NCBI GenBank assembly: GCA_035541755.1
Contig: DATKMQ010000164.1
Location: 1 to 39,234 of the forward strand
Direction of reading: 5' to 3'
DNA length: 39,234 nucleotides
Source: Syntrophorhabdaceae bacterium
GTDB taxonomy: Bacteria; Desulfobacterota; Syntrophorhabdia; Syntrophorhabdales; Syntrophorhabdaceae
The first letter of the stretch is position 1; each line of letters starts with the position of its first letter. A program made the translations under genes and the position numbers. This document shows positions 33,511 to 39,234 of the stretch, in pieces. The notes under the pieces are model-generated. The model was not told where the DNA came from. It did no database searches and worked only from the letters and a program-made list of their open reading frames with translations.

Positions 33511-34572
33511 TCACACGATAAAACACTGGGGGTCTTCTTCGAGCAGATCACCTCTTCCCTGAGACAAAGACCATGCATAGGCGATGGCCCGGCAACCCCG
33601 GCAGTTTGACCACCGGGCGCAGGTGCGGCATTTCCCTTTATAAAGGCCTTTATTTCTCAAGGCATTGAGCACGTCTGAGGCGGCCCACACCTGCCTCAGC
33701 GGGTCTTTCAGTATATTACCCACGGGGATACGTAGCCTCCTGCATGGCGTAATTGTTCCGTCAGGAAGTAACGTCATTCCCGATACACCGGCGGCGCAGC
33801 CGCCGGACGGAAAAGCATCCTCCCTGTCATCAGGCGGCGCGTGTCTTAACTGCGATGCGAGTGGATCGCCCGTTACGATTTCGAGACCAGGGGTTTCAAG
33901 GGAAAATATCTCCTCATAGACCTCTTTAATCCGTTCTCGCGTGAGCATTCCGGATAACAGATTGAGCCCTCTTCCGAAAGGGACGAGTCGTGAGAAACCG
34001 AGATAGGGAACACTGAGGCTACCTGCGAGGGCTATCATGTCCGTGAAATAATCGACATTCAGTTGAGAAAGCGTAACATTCAGCGTGACCTGTACACCGG
34101 CGTCTGTCAGATACCGGACGCCCTTAAGCGCCGACGAAAAGCTCTTTTTTCCCCGGATCGATTCATGCACGGGTTCGGGCCCCTCAAGGCTCACCTGTAC
34201 CCCTCTGACGGGCGTGTCCGCGAGCATGCGGGCCTTATCGCGGTCTATCAGGGTCCCGTTTGTCAGTACGGATACAGCGAAACCGGCCCCCGCTACCTTT
34301 TTAAGGATTGACGCGAGGTCGCCCTTAAGAAAAGGCTCACCGCCCGTGATACTGAAACTCGTCGAAAAGGGTATTTCATAGGTATCTGACCAGTACCGGA
34401 TCGTGTCAGAAACAGTCCCTATGGTCTTCCCGATTGCGTCTGCGCTCATTTCCAGGGGCACGTCCTGTCCCTGGTAACAGTGCGCACACGTGAGGTTACA
34501 TCGCTCGGTAAGATGCCATTGTACGAAAAAATCGAACGTATCTGTTGCGGTATTTGTCTGGCTATATTCCAT
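33511..34572 (-). CDS. Radical SAM / SPASM enzyme, candidate peptide maturase
   Basis: A 353-residue radical SAM enzyme. Cys25-xxx-Cys29-xx-Cys32 (ERCNLTCAHCYQ) binds the SAM 4Fe-4S cluster, and SITGGEPFL binds SAM. The C-terminal SPASM domain has CAAGVSG, TPCRRL, the cluster-binding KCRTCARWSNCRGC and a last Cys in DPQCFIV, for auxiliary clusters. SPASM enzymes modify peptides (PqqE-like, RiPP maturases), proteins, or haem precursors (NirJ/AhbD). The CRGCRAIAYA ending also recalls the latter, but no haem genes are near. A 34-residue peptide gene lies directly upstream on the same strand, separated by two hairpins, which favours peptide modification. No clear ribosome site precedes its ATG. 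Confidence 0.85.
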   Translation of the reverse strand: MEYSQTNTATDTFDFFVQWHLTERCNLTCAHCYQGQDVPLEMSADAIGKTIGTVSDTIRYWSDTYEIPFSTSFSITGGEPFLKGDLASILKKVAGAGFAVSVLTNGTLIDRDKARMLADTPVRGVQVSLEGPEPVHESIRGKKSFSSALKGVRYLTDAGVQVTLNVTLSQLNVDYFTDMIALAGSLSVPYLGFSRLVPFGRGLNLLSGMLTRERIKEVYEEIFSLETPGLEIVTGDPLASQLRHAPPDDREDAFPSGGCAAGVSGMTLLPDGTITPCRRLRIPVGNILKDPLRQVWAASDVLNALRNKGLYKGKCRTCARWSNCRGCRAIAYAWSLSQGRGDLLEEDPQCFIV

Positions 34573-34588
34573 AGGGCAAGATAATTAA

Positions 34589-34623
34589 GACAGGCAGGAA
34601 AAGCCGAGCCTTGCCTGCCTGTC
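34589..34623 (-). other. Long hairpin between peptide gene and radical SAM gene
   Basis: GACAGGCAGG (34589-34598) pairs perfectly with CCTGCCTGTC (34614-34623), 10 bp, loop 15 bases. On the - strand it is followed by TTAATTAT rather than a T-run, then the radical SAM ATG 17 bases later. It could be a partial terminator, RNA processing site or mRNA stabiliser. Confidence 0.6.
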
Positions 34624-34630
34624 AGAGATG

Positions 34631-34650
34631 AAGTTGCAGACCTGCAACTT
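34631..34650 (-). other. Perfect palindrome just after the peptide gene
   Basis: AAGTTGCAG and CTGCAACTT, 9 bp arms with two bases between (34631-34650), about 17 bases after the peptide stop. It makes a tight hairpin in the mRNA and may protect the 3' end of the peptide message. Confidence 0.6.
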
Positions 34651-34667
34651 TAACTCTTTCAGCTCTT

Positions 34668-34772
34668 TCACTTGAGGCATTTTTTACCGATATCCTTTCC
34701 CAGGGTCTTCTTGATTCCATTCCAGAACAATGCCTCCTTTTCGGCCAACTTCCTGTCTCTTGGTTTCTGCAT
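34668..34772 (-). CDS. 34-residue basic peptide, candidate RiPP precursor
   Basis: A short gene on the - strand: ATG at 34772, TGA at 34668-34670. The product starts MQKPRDRKLAEKEALFW and ends NGIKKTLGKDIGKKCLK; it has 11 Lys/Arg against 4 Asp/Glu, a single Trp17 and a single Cys32, and no signal peptide. Expression signals are excellent: AAAGGAGGTG seven bases before the ATG and a near-consensus promoter 52 bases upstream. Two hairpins follow and then the radical SAM/SPASM gene. Small size, position and strong expression relative to the enzyme fit a precursor peptide, with the N-terminal part as leader. I do not recognise its family; a regulatory leader peptide is the alternative. Confidence 0.65.
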   Translation of the reverse strand: MQKPRDRKLAEKEALFWNGIKKTLGKDIGKKCLK

Positions 34773-34824
34773 GATTTTTCACCTCCTTTCCTGCGATATT
34801 TGCCGATATGAAGATGATAAGGAC

Positions 34825-34853
34825 ACTATAAGAGCGGTAAATAGAAAAGTCAA
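34825..34853 (-). promoter_or_regulatory. Sigma70 promoter for the peptide-radical SAM unit
   Basis: On the - strand, TTGACT (34853-34848), exactly 17 bases, TATAGT (34830-34825): 5/6 at each box. It predicts a leader of about 45 bases ahead of the strong ribosome site. Confidence 0.75.
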
Positions 34854-35019
34854 TCGTTTCTTGAAAGGGCAGACGGACTTCTCCCCGATCTGCTACGGGA
34901 GGCTTATGGTACAGAAAGACCCATGCGATTGAGAAGCGAATCTATCCCCATGGATTGTGACCCGAGTAGGGTCCGGAAACCATTTATCCCACGTGGCGAC
35001 CAATGCGCACAAAAAACGT

Positions 35020-35048
35020 TTGCAAGAAGTTTGAAAGCGAAATAGAAT
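35020..35048 (+). promoter_or_regulatory. Probable promoter for the metal-chelating protein gene
   Basis: TTGCAA (35020-35025), 17 bases, TAGAAT (35043-35048). A small hairpin GCGCTT-CTT-AAGCGC (35102-35116) lies in the leader. The rest of the roughly 380-base gap 34773-35151 shows no gene I can support; the - strand peptide promoter is at its left end. Confidence 0.5.
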
Positions 35049-35151
35049 GTGAAGAGCGTGCACACATATTCTAAGAATCAGCGAAGAATGCTTTTTTCGT
35101 AGCGCTTCTTAAGCGCACTGAGTGGCGAAAAGCACATATGGACCGGCTCAT

Positions 35152-35730
35152 ATGAACACGGACCCCCTGAAGGACTATATGAATCTGCGTCAATGGGTTG
35201 ATGGCGAAGCAAATCGGCTCGTGACCATGCACGGTGGAAACATAACCTGCCATCGGGGTTGTGATGGATGTTGCGTGAACCTGACGGTCTTTCCCGTCGA
35301 GTTCTTTGCCATAATGAGCGAGATGAAACGGGCCGGGGTGCATGCTGAGAAGATATCCTTCGATGAGATTGCTCCCTGCGGTTTTCTCCACGAGAGGATC
35401 TGTCGCATCTATCCCTATCGCCCCATCATTTGCCGCACCCATGGACTCCCAATACTTTTCATCGATGATTCTTCCGATGAGCCGCGGTGGGATGTATCAT
35501 ACTGTGAATTGAATTTCTCCGCATCTGACGAGACCGAGTTCACCGGGGACATGCTCCTCGACGTCGAACGGATCAATGCCGAGTTAAACCGGATCAATCG
35601 TGATTTTATCGTGTCGGTGCCAGATAAAAAATATCAGAGTCATACGCGAATCCCCTTGAGGGAACTCTGTTCCGCAAAGAAAGGATCCCTTCGGCTCTTG
35701 AACGGACCTCATAAGATAGAGGGTCCATGA
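35152..35730 (+). CDS. YkgJ-family putative zinc/iron-chelating protein
   Basis: A 192-residue protein with the CxxxCxxCC-type motif of the YkgJ family: HRGCDGCCVNLTVFPVEFFA near residue 37, then CGFLHERICRIYPYRPIICRTHGLP and YCELNF, so five to eight Cys are placed to bind a metal or an iron-sulfur cluster. The function of the family is not established. Start: ATG 35152 is chosen; an in-frame GTG at 35122 is possible, and neither has a good ribosome site. Confidence 0.8.
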   Translation: MNTDPLKDYMNLRQWVDGEANRLVTMHGGNITCHRGCDGCCVNLTVFPVEFFAIMSEMKRAGVHAEKISFDEIAPCGFLHERICRIYPYRPIICRTHGLPILFIDDSSDEPRWDVSYCELNFSASDETEFTGDMLLDVERINAELNRINRDFIVSVPDKKYQSHTRIPLRELCSAKKGSLRLLNGPHKIEGP

Positions 35731-35844
35731 GATAGTAAATAGAGGCGTATCAGGAGATGGGATAGAATGCAGGCGAAGCCGGGTCGGAAAAAACAAAGCG
35801 CCAAAGAAATTCGAGGCATCAAATGTCAAGAGGACGAGATACCG

Positions 35845-37422
35845 ATGCATGACCCTGAGGATGCAGACCGCAGGGCCTTTCTCAAAGGGATGCTCGCAGG
35901 GGCGGGCGCTCTCACTGTGGCGGGACTCGGCGTGGCGAATGCAAAACCCGTGAATGTGATGAGCGTTGCCAGGTGGGATGTCTCGGCGGACGTGGTCGTC
36001 ATCGGCTTTGGGCCGACCGGGGCGAGCGCCGCGATAGCGGCCCACGACGCGTCAGCAAAGGTCGTGATCCTGGAAAAGATGGCCGTTCCCGGGGGAAATA
36101 GCGGGGTTTGTTTTGGAGGTATAGTGATCCCCAATGGGGTTTCCGAGGCAGTAAACCACTACCGAAAACTTTCAGGCGGAACGGTCGACGAGGATATGGT
36201 AGAGGGGTTTGCTCGGGCTATGGTCGGTGTGGAGGATCTTTTATCCCGGCTTGGCGCTCGACTGAGAACGGTGAGGAGTCGCTCCATGTATGAGGCTTTG
36301 CGGGACGCAAAACTGACGGTCTCAAGATTCAATCCCACCGGAAAAGAGGGGTTTGCCTTTTTGCGAGGGCATGTGCAAAAAAGAGGGATCAATGTGATGC
36401 TGAAGACGGCCGCTCGGAACCTCGTGCAGGTTCCGGAAACAGGCGAAATCGTGGGCGTCAAGGCGGAAAATCAGGGAAAAGAAATCTACATCAAGGCGGA
36501 AAGGGGTGTGATTTTGAGCTGCGGAGGGTACGAAAGTAACCCTGAGATGTTCGGATACTATAATTATCCGGGATTAAACGATTTCGTTTTTCCTCTCGGA
36601 ACCCCGGGCAACACGGGAGATGGCTTGAAAATGGCAGCCGGTGCGGGCGCGTACCTGTGGCATACGGCCTCTCTCCAGTGGTATGGCTTCTGCGCACGCG
36701 CTCCCAGTAAGCTTTTTGGTACCGCTATCTATTCCGGCATTCCGGCGAAACAGCAGGGCGGCAGTTTTATTTTCGTCAACAAATACGGGAAACGGTTCAT
36801 GAAGGAGACAAAACGCTACTATCATTTCAAGGGGCCCCTGGAAGTGCTTTACCTTGATCACGATCGCGCGGAATATCCTCATGTTCCGGCGTATCTGGTG
36901 TTCGATGAAGCATATCGCACAGGCGGTCCTCTTGAGAGATCTGCGGGCCCGGTGGGCTATAACGCCGTCCATGGAGTCTACGACTGGAGCACGGACAACA
37001 GCGCAGAAATCGAAAAAGGGTGGATCGTGCGGGGCGATAAGGTGGGCGACCTCTCGGAAAAGATAAAGATTAACCGCACCGAACTCGAAAAGACCGTGGC
37101 AGAATTCAATCAATACTCGGCTGCCGGCAAAGACCTTTCATTTGGCCGAGACAAGGATTCTATGGCGCCGATTCTTACGCCTCCTTACTACGCGCTCGAA
37201 ATGGGCCTGGCCATTGTCAACACGCAGGGCGGACCCAGGCGGAACAAATTCGCCCAGGTCCTTGATCCGGACAATCGCCCGATACCCAGGCTTTATGCAG
37301 CGGGAGAACTCGGTTCATTCTTCGGTTTTCTCTATGAGCCGGGGTCGAACTATCCTGAGGCGATAGCTTTCGGGGCCATTGCAGGGAACCAGGCGGCGGC
37401 CGAAAAGCCCTTCAAAGAATGA
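35845..37422 (+). CDS. Tat-exported FAD-binding reductase/dehydrogenase (fumarate reductase/KstD superfamily)
   Basis: A 525-residue periplasmic flavoprotein. MHDPEDADRRAFLKGMLAG starts a twin-arginine signal (RRAFLK) ending near VANA. DVVVIGFGPTGASAAIAAHD is the FAD-binding motif and VPGGNSGVCFGG the second flavin contact. Near the end, NTQGGPRRNKFAQVLD and RLYAAGELGSFFGFLYEPGS are superfamily landmarks. The His of fumarate reductases at the HTxGG position is replaced by Asn, and no haem c motif is present, so fumarate is an unlikely substrate; enoate, ketosteroid or urocanate-like substrates are possible. In-frame ATG 35767 is an alternative start. Confidence 0.82.
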   Translation: MHDPEDADRRAFLKGMLAGAGALTVAGLGVANAKPVNVMSVARWDVSADVVVIGFGPTGASAAIAAHDASAKVVILEKMAVPGGNSGVCFGGIVIPNGVSEAVNHYRKLSGGTVDEDMVEGFARAMVGVEDLLSRLGARLRTVRSRSMYEALRDAKLTVSRFNPTGKEGFAFLRGHVQKRGINVMLKTAARNLVQVPETGEIVGVKAENQGKEIYIKAERGVILSCGGYESNPEMFGYYNYPGLNDFVFPLGTPGNTGDGLKMAAGAGAYLWHTASLQWYGFCARAPSKLFGTAIYSGIPAKQQGGSFIFVNKYGKRFMKETKRYYHFKGPLEVLYLDHDRAEYPHVPAYLVFDEAYRTGGPLERSAGPVGYNAVHGVYDWSTDNSAEIEKGWIVRGDKVGDLSEKIKINRTELEKTVAEFNQYSAAGKDLSFGRDKDSMAPILTPPYYALEMGLAIVNTQGGPRRNKFAQVLDPDNRPIPRLYAAGELGSFFGFLYEPGSNYPEAIAFGAIAGNQAAAEKPFKE

Positions 37423-37551
37423 GCCGGAACAGGACTGACAGGATAGCGGAGTATCTGGCTGGCGGGCATGGGGAAATATGCCGGCGGCAGACTACAGTTA
37501 CCCGGAAAAACGCATCGATATATGTTGAGAGGAATCTGCATGGGAGAGACA

Positions 37552-38517
37552 ATGATCAAAGAAATACCTTTTTCTGATTTTGATGCTATTAAGATCGGCC
37601 ATGCCGACATCAGGGAAGCGGCTACCGGATGCACCGTTATTATCAGCGAGCAGGGGGCCATAACGGGTGTCGATGTCCGTGGCGGTGCGCCCGGCACCAG
37701 AGAGACCGATCTACTCGCGCCCACGAACCTCATAGAGAAGGTCAACGCAGTCTTTCTTGCCGGCGGGAGCGCCTTCGGCCTTGACGCGGCTGCAGGTATC
37801 ATGCAGTTTCTCGAAGAGAAACATATCGGCTTCGACGTAAGGGTTACCCGCGTTCCTATTGTCACGGGTGCTGTGCTTTTCGATCTTACCGTGGGTGACT
37901 CAAGGATACGGCCGGACAAGCAAATGGGATACCAGGCCTGCGTCAATGCGCATGTTGGCGAGTCAAGGCAGGGAAATGTTGGCGCCGGAACCGGAGCCAC
38001 GGTAGGCAAGATTATGGGCGTTACACGGGCCATGAAAAGCGGTCTTGGCATGTACGCCCTAAAGGCGGACGAGCTCAAGGTCGGGGCCATCGTGGCGGTC
38101 AATTGCCTGGGCGACGTAATCGATCCGGCCACCGGAGAGGTCTTGGCGGGCGTTCTCAACGAAGATGGAAAGACTATTGCCAATACCGAGGAGATCATGG
38201 TCCGGGCACAAAGCAAAGGAACAAACCTGTTTGGCGGTAACACCACCGTGGGCGTCGTAGTCACCAATGCTTCTCTGACAAAGGCTCAGGCCACCAAGGT
38301 GGCGTCCATGAGCCAGAACGCCTACGCGAGGACCATGCGACCGGCCCATACCATGTTTGATGGGGATACGATTTTCGCCATGGCCTTAGGCGAAACAGAG
38401 CGGGACGTAAGTGTAGTCGGAATGCTTGCCGCGCGAGCCATGGAGCACGCAATCATCGCCGCCGTAAAGAACGCAGGGCCCTTGTACAATTTAAAATGTT
38501 ATAGGGATACGCGGTAG
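37552..38517 (+). CDS. P1 (S58/DmpA) family aminopeptidase-like protein
   Basis: A 321-residue Ntn-type hydrolase. DFDAIKIGHADIREAATGCTV is the family opening, with GVDVRGGAPGTRETDLL, AVFLAGGSAFGLDAAAGIMQF and GAGTGATVGK. The self-cleavage site is in FGGNTTVGVVVTNASL, with Thr231 as likely nucleophile (Ser in DmpA), and FAMALG near the end. Such proteins mature into two chains and cleave N-terminal residues from peptides or amides. ATG 37552 starts the conserved MIKEIPFSDF and has GGGAGAG upstream; ATG 37540 is an alternative. The gene follows the flavoprotein by 129 bases; substrate unknown. Confidence 0.88.
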   Translation: MIKEIPFSDFDAIKIGHADIREAATGCTVIISEQGAITGVDVRGGAPGTRETDLLAPTNLIEKVNAVFLAGGSAFGLDAAAGIMQFLEEKHIGFDVRVTRVPIVTGAVLFDLTVGDSRIRPDKQMGYQACVNAHVGESRQGNVGAGTGATVGKIMGVTRAMKSGLGMYALKADELKVGAIVAVNCLGDVIDPATGEVLAGVLNEDGKTIANTEEIMVRAQSKGTNLFGGNTTVGVVVTNASLTKAQATKVASMSQNAYARTMRPAHTMFDGDTIFAMALGETERDVSVVGMLAARAMEHAIIAAVKNAGPLYNLKCYRDTR

Positions 38518-38697
38518 CCTGCGGTTTCGTATCCTCGTCCTTAAACTCAAGATAGTTCAGAACAGTCTCTGCTGTACCTCCATTACCGGCAAAAAATCCG
38601 TTGCCCGTCCTCACATATAGAGAACTTCAGAGGGGAATAGATCATCGCACACACACGTAGTATCCGATAGGGGTATTACCCGGTCAAAAGGGGTGAT

Positions 38698-39234
38698 CTA
38701 TGAGCTTAGCGTGGTGACAAACTCTTTGAACTTGTCGGCAGTATCAAGAGGCTCGTAGCAGGTGTTTCCGACGCAGGGGATGAGCCCGCCCGCATCCTCG
38801 CCATAGACGATACATTCGTAGGGGTAATAGATGGCGCGTACCGATTGGGCGAGCGCCGAATCGGGCGGGGCATTGACCGTGGTTTTGAGCATATGTTGAA
38901 ACGCGTCGATGCCGCAAAAATAGTAGGCCCCGTGGATTCCCATAAGCTGCGCATCGCCGGCGAATACATCCAACAGTTCTCCGGCATGCTGTCGGTACGC
39001 ATCACGGCCTGATATTAAGGCGAGCTTGAGAAGTACAATTACCGCAAGCCCGTTGGCCGAAGGATGGGGGGTGTCTTCTATGCCCTTAAGCCTCATTCCC
39101 ACAACCTCGTCTTCGGTGTCGAAAAAGCCGCCGTTCTCATGATCCCAGAACCCATTCAGGCAGCTATCCATAAGACCTTGAGCACGATCAAGATGTTTTT
39201 GATTGCCGCTCACCTCATAGGCCGCCACGAGAGC
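38698..39234 (-). CDS. C-terminal part of YyaL/DUF255-type thioredoxin-domain protein, truncated by the window
   Basis: The frame runs off the right edge (it is open to 39234), so only the last 178 codons are present. The segment has GGFFDTEDEVVGMRLKGIED, HPSANGLAVIVLLKLAL and the C-terminal PCVGNTCYEPLDTADKFKEF, which match the alpha/alpha-barrel half of the DUF255 (YyaL, spermatogenesis-associated protein 20-like) family. Members have an N-terminal thioredoxin-like domain, expected beyond the edge. Function is poorly defined. The convergent 180-base gap 38518-38697 shows nothing I can support. Confidence 0.82.
   Translation of the reverse strand, partial: ALVAAYEVSGNQKHLDRAQGLMDSCLNGFWDHENGGFFDTEDEVVGMRLKGIEDTPHPSANGLAVIVLLKLALISGRDAYRQHAGELLDVFAGDAQLMGIHGAYYFCGIDAFQHMLKTTVNAPPDSALAQSVRAIYYPYECIVYGEDAGGLIPCVGNTCYEPLDTADKFKEFVTTLSS

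Noticed and set aside
34589-34623. Intrinsic terminator between peptide and radical SAM genes
   Set aside because: The stem is strong but TTAATTAT, not a T-run, follows; kept as a hairpin of unknown role.
34672-34932. 86-codon plus-strand frame over the peptide gene
   Set aside because: Antisense to the peptide gene, which has promoter and ribosome site; the plus frame has neither.

Overview
The window looks like chromosome from an anaerobic, diderm (Gram-negative) bacterium, most likely a Desulfobacterota/Syntrophorhabdia-type syntroph or acetogen-like organism. The evidence is a corrinoid-dependent C1 cluster with a corrinoid reductive activator, formate-tetrahydrofolate ligase and FolD, plus an LptD-type outer-membrane protein, a menaquinone-type prenyltransferase/methyltransferase pair, and a selenoprotein with an in-frame TGA. 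The lineage is an inference from gene content; no rRNA or tRNA gene was seen. Almost all of the sequence is coding, with tight operons and many ATGA/GTGA overlaps.

Region 1 (1-8301, + strand) is a C1/methyl-transfer operon: corrinoid protein, UroD-fold methyltransferase, fhs, folD, an MtrH/AcsE-like pterin methyltransferase with altered pocket residues, a second UroD-fold protein, and a RACo-type 2Fe-2S activator. Together these could move a methyl group through a corrinoid protein to tetrahydrofolate and link it to formate; the methyl donor is not identifiable here. Region 2 (8400-9130) holds a small SelW/Rdx selenoprotein gene that normal gene callers would miss, with promoter, folded leader, SECIS hairpin and terminator, followed by a decayed C-terminal end of a chemotaxis receptor.

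Region 3 (9134-15304, - strand) reads: exported tandem alpha/beta hydrolase, ABC importer (binding protein, ATPase, permease), UbiE/MenG-like methyltransferase, UbiA/MenA-like prenyltransferase and a small lipoprotein. Region 4 (15460-19734, +) encodes an SDR, MurQ and a Lon-like protease whose Walker A motif has Met where Thr/Ser is expected. Region 5 (19837-28494) contains a small hydrolase (-), accD-folC-lptD, a dTDP-deoxysugar set (rmlA-, rmlC-like, rmlB, rmlD) and an LpxH-like phosphoesterase, so it is largely a lipid/LPS-envelope region.

Region 6 (28516-33442) has a DUF362/ferredoxin protein and a receiver protein on the - strand, then an ABC-2 exporter driven by a perfect-consensus promoter that leaves almost no leader, a receiver domain fused to a C-terminal membrane helix, and a peroxiredoxin preceded by a 12-bp inverted repeat. 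Region 7 (33511-34853, -) is the most novel-looking unit: a 34-residue basic peptide gene with its own strong promoter and ribosome site, two perfect hairpins, then a radical SAM/SPASM enzyme. It is a candidate ribosomal-peptide (RiPP) modification system. Region 8 (35020-39234) has a CxxCxxCC metal-chelating protein, a Tat-exported flavoprotein, a P1/DmpA-family peptidase and the C-terminal part of a YyaL/DUF255 protein running off the right edge.
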